This document shows positions 1 through 6,686 of a stretch of 14,802 bases of DNA, one piece after another. A program made the translations under genes and the position numbers. The notes beneath the pieces were generated by a model. That model ran no database searches and was not told the origin of the DNA. It saw only the letters and a program-made list of their open reading frames with translations. Source of the DNA: Nitrospira sp. (GTDB lineage Bacteria; Nitrospirota; Nitrospiria; Nitrospirales; Nitrospiraceae). The stretch is taken from the NCBI GenBank assembly GCA_015904075.1, contig JABMDH010000047.1, positions 1 to 14,802 of the forward strand, in the 5' to 3' direction. Position 1 is the first letter of the stretch. Each line of letters starts with the position of its first letter.

Positions 1-351
1 TCCGTTCTCTACATCGGGAATGATTCAGGGATGACTCACTTGGCGGCGTTGCTCGCTGTTCCAGCCATTGCATTGTTCGGTCCGACGGACCCGGAACGAT
101 GGGCGCCGAGAGGTTCCCATGTGACGGTGTTGCGGGGAGCCTTCTGCACCTGTCCATCCTGGGAATGTGTCGCAGCCTGTTCGGGAAAGCCCTGTTTTGC
201 CATATCGACCGAGATGATCGTTACGGCCGGTAAGAAGATCGCAAGATCGATGGACACAACCCCTCGAAATCCTTCGCTGTACGCCTTGTCTCAGCCGGAC
301 TCGTGTGCTACAGTACCACGTTCATTTTCTCTTTCAATGGTAACGACTTAG
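1..351 (+). CDS. Glycosyltransferase family 9 (heptosyltransferase-like), 3' part only
   Basis: The reading frame is open from the first base, so the gene starts outside the window; 116 C-terminal residues remain. GT9 enzymes transfer heptose or related sugars from nucleotide donors onto lipopolysaccharide core at the cytoplasmic face of the inner membrane. The visible part holds the nucleotide-sugar-binding signature of the family: GNDSG followed by MTHLAA and then ALFGPTDPERW, matching the D-S-G-x-x-H-x-A pattern. Further on is a cysteine-rich stretch (five Cys over about 19 residues, CTC-x4-C-x3-C-x4-C) ending in an FAIS segment, as in the Cys-rich C-terminus of heptosyltransferases. The last 30 or so residues look unstructured. 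The stop TAG at 349-351 sits 10 nt before argS, and its final G begins the GGAG that serves as the argS ribosome binding site, so the two are probably co-transcribed. The exact acceptor sugar cannot be told. Confidence 0.85.
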   Translation, partial: SVLYIGNDSGMTHLAALLAVPAIALFGPTDPERWAPRGSHVTVLRGAFCTCPSWECVAACSGKPCFAISTEMIVTAGKKIARSMDTTPRNPSLYALSQPDSCATVPRSFSLSMVTT

Positions 352-361
352 GAGATTTTCC

Positions 362-2086
362 GTGTCTCAAGGCGTGGTCCAAGAGATGGTCGCGACAGCC
401 TTGCTTGGAGCCCTCGATGGGGCCAAGAAAAAGGGGCAGTTGAAGACGGAAGCCTGGCCGGCACTCACATTGGATGCGCCCAAGCGGCCTGAATGGGGTG
501 ATTTGGCATCGACGGTGGCGATGTCGCTGGCTGCCTCCGAACAGCGGGCGCCGCATGATATCGCGCAGATCATCGTTGAGAATCTTCCTCGCAGGGAACA
601 GCTCTTTGAGCGTGTGGAGATCGTCCGGCCTGGATTTTTGAATCTCACCGTGAAGCCCGCGCTGTGGCAGGAAGTTCTGAAGGAAATTGAGTCGCAAGGC
701 GCGGCGTATGGCAAGGCGGATCTTGGCCGGGGCCGCCGGGTACTTGTCGAATATGTGAGCGCGAATCCGACCGGCCCGCTGCATGTCGGGCATGGCCGTG
801 GCGCAGCGGTCGGGCAGGCGGTGGCCCGTTTATTAGACGCGGTGGGTTACGAGGTCGCCGGTGAGTATTACGTCAACGATGCGGGCCGGCAGATGAAGCT
901 TCTGGGCGCGTCGGTCTATGCGCGCTACCGGGAATTGTCGGGGCAGTCGGTCGAATTTCCCGAAGACGGCTATCACGGTGTCTACATTACAGCCGTGGCC
1001 GAACGGATCAAGCAGCAGCTTGGCGATACGGCGAAAGATCTGGCTCCATCTGAGCTCGAAGAGCAATGCCGCCTGTTCGCCTACCGGGAAATGTTGGCGC
1101 AGATCCGTGAAGATCTCAACTCGTTCGGTATCGAGTTTCAGTCCTGGTTCAGCGAAGCGTCCCTCCTTGAATCCAAGGCCGTTGAACAGGTGTTGGATGA
1201 ATTGAAGTCCCGTGGACTCCTTTTTGAACAGGAAGGCGCCTGGTGGTTCCGTTCCTCGGCATTCGGGGATGAAAAGGATCGTGTCGTCAAAAAACAGGAT
1301 GGTGAATATACCTATCTGGCGTCGGATATTGCCTATCATCGAGACAAGCTCCAGCGGGGGTACGATCTGCTTGTCGACGTCTGGGGGGCGGATCATCATG
1401 GATATATTCCCCGCATGCAAGCGGTGGTGCAGGCGTACGGCCATCCGAAAGAGCGGCTGCATGTGGTGCTGGTCCAACTCGTCAAGCTGTTGCGGGCCGG
1501 CGTCGAAGTGAAGATGTCGAAGCGGACCGGATCGTTCGTTACGATGGGGGAAGTTATCGATGAAGTCGGCGCAGATGCGGCGAAGTTCTTTTTTCTGATG
1601 CGTGATTCACGGACACATCTGGATTTCGATCTGGACCTGGCAAAGCAACGGTCTGCCGATAATCCGGTGTATTACGTGCAGTATGCCCATGCCAGAATTT
1701 CCAGTCTCTGGCGTGTCGCGGGTACCAGGGGGATTGATTGCCCTGCGGCGGCGGATGCGGATCTTTCGGTATTGACCGATCCCGATGAATTGGGACTGAT
1801 CCGAAAACTCTCTGCGTATCCGGACATTCTTCAGATGAGTGCGTCGGCGTTCGAGCCGCACCGAATGACCTACTACTTGCAGCAACTGGCGGCGCTGTTG
1901 CATACGTTTTATAACAAGCACCGGATTCTGCCTCCGGCAGGCATACAGGAAGTAGGCGAAGCGGAACCGGTCGAAGAACTGACACCCAAGAAGACCGCGG
2001 CCCGGCTTGTGCTGATGCGGAGTGTGCAGCAGGTCATCCGAAACGGTTTGTCGGTGCTTGGGATATCAGCCCCTGAGCAGATGTAG
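362..2086 (+). CDS. argS: Arginyl-tRNA synthetase
   Basis: Class I aminoacyl-tRNA synthetase that charges tRNA-Arg with arginine using ATP in the cytoplasm. The 574-residue length is normal for bacterial ArgRS. The N-terminal tRNA-recognition (Add-1) domain occupies about residues 1-110. The catalytic core follows: SANPTGPLHVGHGRG carries the HIGH-type motif at 141-144 (HVGH). The canonical KMSK loop is at 384-387 in VEVKMSKRTG; many ArgRS lack a canonical KMSK, so its presence is worth noting. The DALR-type anticodon-binding domain fills the C-terminus, with the NKHRILP element near residues 520-527. The start is GTG at 362 with GGAG at 351-354, 7 nt upstream. The next gene, tgt, begins 19 nt after the TAG stop, so co-transcription is likely. 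Identification is firm; nothing is missing from the active site. Confidence 0.97.
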   Translation: MSQGVVQEMVATALLGALDGAKKKGQLKTEAWPALTLDAPKRPEWGDLASTVAMSLAASEQRAPHDIAQIIVENLPRREQLFERVEIVRPGFLNLTVKPALWQEVLKEIESQGAAYGKADLGRGRRVLVEYVSANPTGPLHVGHGRGAAVGQAVARLLDAVGYEVAGEYYVNDAGRQMKLLGASVYARYRELSGQSVEFPEDGYHGVYITAVAERIKQQLGDTAKDLAPSELEEQCRLFAYREMLAQIREDLNSFGIEFQSWFSEASLLESKAVEQVLDELKSRGLLFEQEGAWWFRSSAFGDEKDRVVKKQDGEYTYLASDIAYHRDKLQRGYDLLVDVWGADHHGYIPRMQAVVQAYGHPKERLHVVLVQLVKLLRAGVEVKMSKRTGSFVTMGEVIDEVGADAAKFFFLMRDSRTHLDFDLDLAKQRSADNPVYYVQYAHARISSLWRVAGTRGIDCPAAADADLSVLTDPDELGLIRKLSAYPDILQMSASAFEPHRMTYYLQQLAALLHTFYNKHRILPPAGIQEVGEAEPVEELTPKKTAARLVLMRSVQQVIRNGLSVLGISAPEQM

Positions 2087-2105
2087 GAAGAGCAGAGAGC
2101 AGGCG

Positions 2106-3281
2106 ATGATGCAATTCCAGCTTCGACAACGCGATCGGCACTCCAACGCCAGGCTCGGCCAATTGCGGACCGCCCGCGCCGTAATCGAGACGCCTGCCTT
2201 CATGCCGGTGGGTTCCCTGGGGCCGGTGAAGGGGCTTGAACCGGACGATCTGCATAGCCTCGGGTTTCGCCTGATGCTGAACAATGCCTATCATTTGTAT
2301 CTGCGGCCAGGCCACAAAATCGTTGCTGAAATGGGGGGGCTGCATTCGTTTACCGGTTGGTCCGGGGCGATTCTGACCGACAGCGGGGGATTTCAGATTT
2401 TCAGTCTGGCCAAGTTGTGCACCGTGACCGACGAAGGCGTGACCTTTCAATCGCACATCGACGGCTCGACCCATTTCATTACACCGGAAACAGCCATCGA
2501 GATTGAAGAGTCGCTGGGCGCCGATATTATTATGGCGTTCGATCAATGTGTGGCGCTTCCTGCAAGCCGGGAGGCGGTCCAGGATGGAGTCCGCCGAACC
2601 AAGCTGTGGGCAGAGCGTTGTCAGGCGAGCCGGAGAAGAACGGACCAGGCGCTGTTCGGTATCGTTCAGGGCGGGTTGGATCCCGATCTCCGCGCGCAGT
2701 CGGCGAGAGATTTGACGGCGCTGGGATTTGAGGGGTATGCAGTCGGCGGTTTGTCCGTGGGCGAAAGCAAGGCCGAGATGCACGCCATGCTGGATGCAAC
2801 GGTGCCGGAATTGCCGGAGGACAAACCACGATACCTTATGGGCGTCGGGCATCCGGAGGACCTGATCGAGGGCGTGTCTCGCGGCATCGATTTATTCGAC
2901 TGTGTCGTGCCGTCCCGGCATGGCCGAACCGGGTCCTTGTTTACGACAGGCGGGCGGGTGGTCATCAAACAGGCGCAATACGTTCGGGATGAACGGCCCA
3001 TCGACCCAGACTGCGGCTGTCCGGTCTGTGCCCGATACTCGAGGGCCTATCTGCATCATCTGTATACGGTCAAAGAAATGCTGGCATCGAGGCTGAATAC
3101 GATCCACAATCTCTGGTATTTTTCAGACTTCATGCGACGGTTGCGGACCGCCATCGCACAAGACTCGTTTCCGGAATTTCGAGCCGCATTTTATCGCAGC
3201 CACGCGCAGGAACCGCCCGAGGTCAAGGCCTCGGTCGATCGCGAATCTGGTACGATGCGGCGGATGCCACAAGATATGTAA
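2106..3281 (+). CDS. tgt: Queuine tRNA-ribosyltransferase (tRNA-guanine transglycosylase)
   Basis: Swaps guanine 34 in the wobble position of Asp, Asn, His and Tyr tRNAs for the queuosine precursor preQ1. 391 residues from the chosen start, within the normal range. Key elements: LTDSGGFQ with catalytic Asp about 92; a FDQC substrate-pocket segment about 145-148; GIVQGG and GGLSVGE base-recognition loops; YLMGVGHPEDL; and FDCVVPSRHGRTG with the nucleophile Asp about 265. The structural zinc site is C303-x-C305-x2-C308 with H334. The loop after the nucleophile reads RTG where RNG is common. The frame stays open upstream to 2022, overlapping argS, but the family N-terminus begins at MMQFQL. That makes ATG 2106 (or 2109), with AGAGCAGG just upstream, the better start. 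It is followed after 162 nt by yajC, the classical tgt-yajC-secDF order. Identification is firm. Confidence 0.97.
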   Translation: MMQFQLRQRDRHSNARLGQLRTARAVIETPAFMPVGSLGPVKGLEPDDLHSLGFRLMLNNAYHLYLRPGHKIVAEMGGLHSFTGWSGAILTDSGGFQIFSLAKLCTVTDEGVTFQSHIDGSTHFITPETAIEIEESLGADIIMAFDQCVALPASREAVQDGVRRTKLWAERCQASRRRTDQALFGIVQGGLDPDLRAQSARDLTALGFEGYAVGGLSVGESKAEMHAMLDATVPELPEDKPRYLMGVGHPEDLIEGVSRGIDLFDCVVPSRHGRTGSLFTTGGRVVIKQAQYVRDERPIDPDCGCPVCARYSRAYLHHLYTVKEMLASRLNTIHNLWYFSDFMRRLRTAIAQDSFPEFRAAFYRSHAQEPPEVKASVDRESGTMRRMPQDM

Positions 3282-3295
3282 CAGACTGCTGAGCA

Positions 3296-3317
3296 ACTAT
3301 GGGGGTTATAGTCTTTT
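3296..3317 (+). terminator. Weak hairpin with T-run after tgt
   Basis: ACTAT (3296-3300) and ATAGT (3308-3312) can pair around a GGGGGTT loop and are followed by CTTTT, 15 nt past the tgt stop. The 5-bp A/T-rich stem is weak, so at most it would be a leaky attenuator between tgt and yajC; it may be chance. Confidence 0.2.
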
Positions 3318-3443
3318 GAAAAGAGTCACGTGCTGCGATGAATGTCGGATACTCGCAGGATGGTCAACAAGGCCGTCCGGCGACGCGAGAACAGAGCCGG
3401 CGGACTTTTCCAACATCCTGCTAATGAAGAGGGGAACTGTTCA

Positions 3444-3782
3444 ATGTTGATGGATTCTATTGCATGGGCTGAAGGGACAGGCGGGGGCAGCTCAGGTTCG
3501 AGCAGCCTGCTGACGTTTGTGCCGTTCATATTGATTTTCGTCATATTCTATTTTCTGCTGATTCGGCCCCAACAGAAGAAGCAGAAAGAGCAGAAGGCGT
3601 TATTGGATGCGTTGAAGAAGGGCGACAAGATTGTGACGACGTCCGGCATCTGGGGAACGGTCGTCAATCTGGGGAAAGAGACGGTCACGCTTCAAATCGC
3701 CGACAATACCAAGATTAAGCTGCAGCGCGAGAATATCGCGAGGGTGCGTGGAGAGGACGAGGACAAAGACAAAGATGCGTAA
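3444..3782 (+). CDS. yajC: Preprotein translocase accessory subunit YajC
   Basis: Small inner-membrane partner of SecD and SecF, associated with the SecYEG channel. From ATG 3444 it has 112 residues, the usual size. A Gly/Ser-rich N-terminus precedes a single membrane helix at about residues 21-40 (LLTFVPFILIFVIFYFLLIR). Next come the diagnostic RPQQKKQKE segment and a soluble beta domain with KKGDKIVTTSGIWGTV, LGKETVTLQIADNTKIKLQ and the RENIARV end. The acidic/lysine tail (EDEDKDKD) is species-specific. The frame is open from 3342, but the extra 34 residues are basic and unlike the family; AGAGGGGAA at 3429-3437 is a good ribosome binding site 6-8 nt before ATG 3444. The last 38 bases of the gene belong to the 99-bp tandem duplication that runs into secD; the protein itself is not altered by it. 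Confidence 0.95.
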   Translation: MLMDSIAWAEGTGGGSSGSSSLLTFVPFILIFVIFYFLLIRPQQKKQKEQKALLDALKKGDKIVTTSGIWGTVVNLGKETVTLQIADNTKIKLQRENIARVRGEDEDKDKDA

Positions 3783-3944
3783 TCCAAACGCGACAAAGGG
3801 GTTGGAAACGACATGAAGAAGGTGGCGGGGCGGTTGTGGTTATTGCGTGGAGAGGACGAGGACAAAGACAAAGATGCGTAATCCAAACGCGACAAAGGGG
3901 TTGGAAACGACATGAAGAAGGTGGCGGGGCGGTTGTGGTTATTG
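3745..3944 (+). repeat. Perfect 99-bp tandem duplication across the yajC-secD junction
   Basis: The sequence from 3745 to 3845 is repeated without a mismatch at 3844 to 3944: period 99, 101 matching bases, a 2-base TG overlap at the joint. Each copy contains the last codons of yajC with its TAA, the 30-nt gap with the secD ribosome binding site, and the first 11 codons of secD. Copy 1 therefore creates a second secD-like start at 3813 that runs into a duplicated yajC tail and stops at 3881. Removing one copy would leave an ordinary yajC-secD junction with a 30-nt gap. A second tandem repeat of the same 99-bp period is at 12558-12755, which argues for an assembly artefact. Confidence 0.97.
3813..3881 (+). 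pseudogene. Chimeric 22-codon ORF made by the duplication (false secD start plus yajC tail)
   Basis: ATG 3813 has the same upstream 68 bases as the true secD start at 3912, including its ribosome binding site. It reads the first 11 SecD residues (MKKVAGRLWLL), then switches into the repeated YajC C-terminus (RGEDEDKDKDA) and stops at TAA 3879-3881, 30 nt before the real secD start. If the duplication exists in the genome this short peptide would be translated; if it is an assembly artefact the ORF does not exist. No independent function is implied. Confidence 0.5.
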
Positions 3945-5555
3945 GCGCTGGTTCTGGTGGCAGCGGTGGTGTCATTTGTGCCGACCTATCAGCCGGTATA
4001 TCAGGCGTTGCCTGTGTGGGCGGAGACGGTTCTGCCGAACAAGGGGATTACCCTGGGGCTGGACTTGCAGGGCGGCATCCACATGGTCATGGAGGTCGAT
4101 GAAGACCGTGCGGTGGAGATCGCGGTGGATCGATCCGCCATGTCGCTCCAAGATCTGTTGGTCGACAAAAAGATTCCTGTCGAATCGGTGAAGCGCACAG
4201 GGCCGGCGCGCATCACGATTCAATTCCAGAATGCCGATCTCAAAGCGCAGATCCAGAAACTGGTCGATGACTATCCGACCTTCATGGAAAAGGATGGAGC
4301 CGGAACTGCCGGCTCACTGGTCTGGGAGCTTCGCGACACCGAGATCGCGCGCATCAAGGATTCGACCATCAATCAGGCCTTGGAGACGATCCGGAACCGC
4401 ATCGACCAGTTTGGTGTGGCGGAACCGGTCGTGCAGCGGCAGGGGTTGAAACAGATCGTCGTGCAATTACCCGGCGTCAAGGATCCGAAGCGCGCGAAGG
4501 ACTTGATCAAGGAAACCGCGCTGCTCGAATTTAAAATGCTGGACGAAGACAGCCAGGTAAGGCTGGAGTTGCCTGCCGCGATTCCCAGAGACAAGGAGGC
4601 TGAGATTATCAGCCAGTTTGAGGGGAAATTGCCTGAAGGTGACCAGATTCTGTTCGAGCGGTCAATCGAGAAAGAGACCGGCCGGGAATATCGCATCCCC
4701 TACGTGGTGAAGAAACGGGTGATGCTCACCGGCGACGTGCTCAGCGATGCGCGAGTCTCCATCGGGCAATTCAACGACCCCTATGTCTCGATCACGTTCG
4801 ATTCCAAGGGCGGACAGGAATTTGAACGGATCACGGCCGACAATGTCAAAAAACGCATGGCGGTGGTCCTCGATAACACGATCTATTCCGCGCCGGTCAT
4901 TCAAGAGCGTATTTCCGGAGGCAGGGCGCAGATTACAGGGACCTTCTCAACGCAGGAAGCCAATGATCTGGCGATCGTGCTGAGGGCCGGTGCGCTACCG
5001 GCGCCTCTCAAGATCGTTCAAGATCTGACGGTCGGTCCGTCGCTCGGACAGGATTCGATCGACAAGGGCGTCAAGGCGACGCTCATGGCGGGGGCCATGG
5101 TCGTGCTGTTCATGGCGGTGTACTACCGCTTGTCCGGTGTGATCGCCAACTTTGCGTTGATGCTCAATCTCGTGTGTCTGATGGGCGCGTTATCCGCGTT
5201 GACCGCAACACTGACATTACCGGGCATCGCCGGGATTGTGCTCACGATCGGGATGGGCGTCGACTCGAATGTGCTGATTTTCGAGCGCATCCGCGAAGAG
5301 CTGCGAAGCGGGAAGGCCGTGCGATCGGCGATCGACGCCGGGTATGACAAGGCCTTGCTCACGATCATCGATTCGCACGTGACGACGCTGATCACCGGGG
5401 TTGCCCTCTTCTTGTTTGGAACCGGACCGATCAAAGGATTTGCCGTGACGTTGTGCTTGGGCATTGCGATCAACCTGTTCACGGCGCTGGTCGGAACCAA
5501 AGTGATTTTTGATCTGCTGAATCAGCGGCCCAAGGTGGAGACGTTGAGCATTTAG
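3912..5555 (+). CDS. secD: Protein translocase subunit SecD
   Basis: Membrane subunit of the SecDF complex that uses the proton gradient to pull exported proteins out on the periplasmic side of SecYEG. 547 residues, somewhat shorter than E. coli SecD (615). Membrane helix 1 lies at about residues 7-27. The D1 signature GLDLQGG is at 49-55, followed by the large periplasmic P1 region (about 55-380) with NQALETIRNRIDQFGV and FDSKGGQEF. Five further membrane helices fill about 385-535. GMGVDSNVLIFERIREEL (448-465) includes Asp451, equivalent to the proton-relay Asp519 of E. coli. The start is ATG 3912 with AAGGGG/GGA upstream; an identical start exists at 3813 because of the 99-bp duplication, but only 3912 reads through the gene. 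secF follows after 47 nt. Identification is firm. Confidence 0.97.
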   Translation: MKKVAGRLWLLALVLVAAVVSFVPTYQPVYQALPVWAETVLPNKGITLGLDLQGGIHMVMEVDEDRAVEIAVDRSAMSLQDLLVDKKIPVESVKRTGPARITIQFQNADLKAQIQKLVDDYPTFMEKDGAGTAGSLVWELRDTEIARIKDSTINQALETIRNRIDQFGVAEPVVQRQGLKQIVVQLPGVKDPKRAKDLIKETALLEFKMLDEDSQVRLELPAAIPRDKEAEIISQFEGKLPEGDQILFERSIEKETGREYRIPYVVKKRVMLTGDVLSDARVSIGQFNDPYVSITFDSKGGQEFERITADNVKKRMAVVLDNTIYSAPVIQERISGGRAQITGTFSTQEANDLAIVLRAGALPAPLKIVQDLTVGPSLGQDSIDKGVKATLMAGAMVVLFMAVYYRLSGVIANFALMLNLVCLMGALSALTATLTLPGIAGIVLTIGMGVDSNVLIFERIREELRSGKAVRSAIDAGYDKALLTIIDSHVTTLITGVALFLFGTGPIKGFAVTLCLGIAINLFTALVGTKVIFDLLNQRPKVETLSI

Positions 5556-5562
5556 CACGACG

Positions 5563-5583
5563 CTGATAGCCGATCGCCGATAG
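5563..5583 (+). repeat. Three degenerate tandem heptamers in the secD-secF gap
   Basis: The gap contains CTGATAG, CCGATCG and CCGATAG end to end, a degenerate 7-nt tandem of the pattern YYGATMG. It lies just before the secF ribosome binding site. Such GATAG/GATCG mosaics occur between genes in some environmental bacteria; here it is short and could be chance. Confidence 0.35.
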
Positions 5584-5602
5584 TTTAGAAAAGGGAGTCA
5601 GC

Positions 5603-6520
5603 ATGTTAGAGATTCTTGGAAAGACCAATATCGATTTCATGGGGAAACGGACGATTGCCTTCGCCTTTTCCGGCGTCATGGTGCTGCTGGGGCTGGTCGC
5701 CGTCATACAGATTGGGCGGGGGGCGGCTAATCTCGGCATCGATTTCGCCGGTGGGACGGCGGTTCAGCTAAAGTTTGAGCAGCCGGTACGGATCGATGAG
5801 GCGAGAAAGGTTTTAGAAGCCAACGGGCTTGGGAACGCCGAATTACAGGAATTCGGGCAGGACAACAAGCTGCTGATCCGCATCAAGACGTCGACAACCA
5901 TCGAAGAGAAGACGGCCGAGACCGTTGTGGACGTATTCAAAACCAAGTTCGCCTCGAACCGGTTCGTTGTGGATTCCAGCACGGAGATCGGTCCCACCAT
6001 CGGCAAGAAGCTTCAGGAGGATGCCCTGATTGCTATCGTCATCTCGTTCATCGGCATCATTCTGTATATCGCAGCCCGGTTCGAGCTCCGGTTCGGAGTG
6101 GCCGCGGCGCTGGCGACGTTCCATGACGTGCTGGCCGTTCTCGGCGCCTTCTATGTGCTCGACAAGGAGATCACCCTATTGATCGTGACGGCGCTCTTGA
6201 CGCTGGCCGGGTATTCGCTGACCGATACGGTCGTCGTGTTCGACCGGATCAGGGAAAACTTGAAGTCGCGGCGGCGTGAGAGCGAAGAGGCGACCATCAA
6301 TACGGCGGTCAACCAGGTGTTGAGCCGCACGATTGTGACCAGCCTGACGGTCGTGATCGTGCTCATTCCCTTGACGCTGGCCGGCGGGGAAGTGCTCCAC
6401 GATTTTTCTCTGGCGCTGCTTGGAGGCGTTATTTTTGGGACCTATTCGTCCGTTTTTGTCGCCAGTCCGCTGTTGCTGCTGTGGCCGGGAAGATCCGGCC
6501 GGCTCTTGAATCGAAGCTAG
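5603..6520 (+). CDS. secF: Protein translocase subunit SecF
   Basis: Partner of SecD in the proton-driven export motor of the inner membrane. 305 residues, normal for a stand-alone SecF. Membrane helix 1 is about 18-37, followed by the SecF signature LGIDFAGGTAVQLKF (44-58). A periplasmic P4 domain (about 60-135) comes next, then helices 2-6 from about 140 to 295. YSLTDTVVVFDRIRENL (204-220) holds Asp208, and SRTIVTS holds Arg242; these match the essential Asp213 and Arg247 of E. coli SecF. AAGGGAG at 5591-5597, 5 nt before ATG 5603, is a strong ribosome binding site. It closes the tgt-yajC-secD-secF block; the next gene lies 166 nt downstream. Confidence 0.97.
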   Translation: MLEILGKTNIDFMGKRTIAFAFSGVMVLLGLVAVIQIGRGAANLGIDFAGGTAVQLKFEQPVRIDEARKVLEANGLGNAELQEFGQDNKLLIRIKTSTTIEEKTAETVVDVFKTKFASNRFVVDSSTEIGPTIGKKLQEDALIAIVISFIGIILYIAARFELRFGVAAALATFHDVLAVLGAFYVLDKEITLLIVTALLTLAGYSLTDTVVVFDRIRENLKSRRRESEEATINTAVNQVLSRTIVTSLTVVIVLIPLTLAGGEVLHDFSLALLGGVIFGTYSSVFVASPLLLLWPGRSGRLLNRS

Positions 6521-6686
6521 GCGGGTGGTGGAATAGGGTTGCGTCGTTTGTGAAGCTCGCTTCGCTGGCCTCCCGGTCGATACGGGCGGTTGAGTTGTGG
6601 GTGTTGGGTCTAGGCGTGAACCCACTATTCACCATGCAACGCTGTTCGGTATCGACATAGGTTTCAGGCGTTATTCTGGTGTAATC
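6521..6686. other. Intergenic gap between secF and the kinase gene with small inverted repeats
   Basis: No gene is supported. Seen are GAAGC-TC-GCTTC (6552-6563), GTGGGT (6597-6602) pairing with ACCCAC (6620-6625), and GTGAA (6616-6620) pairing with TTCAC (6628-6632); the last two overlap and could be alternative hairpins. No hairpin with a T-run was found for secF. The promoter for the downstream kinase gene probably lies here, but no convincing -35/-10 or -24/-12 pair could be picked. Confidence 0.4.

Noticed and set aside
2022..2105. Upstream extension of tgt to 2022
   Set aside because: It would overlap argS by 65 bases and add residues absent from the family.
3745..3944. CRISPR or integration-site repeats
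   Set aside because: The two copies are directly adjacent with no spacers, only two units, and there are no cas or integrase genes.
6521..6545. Sigma54 promoter (TGG...TTGCG) before the kinase gene
   Set aside because: GG and GC are not 10 nt apart in any register (9 or 12 are available), so the -24/-12 spacing rule is broken.
6597..6686. GTG 6597 as start of the kinase
   Set aside because: The 30 extra residues are polar, lie over overlapping inverted repeats and have no good ribosome binding site; ATG 6687 starts directly before the first membrane helix, although its own ribosome binding site is weak.
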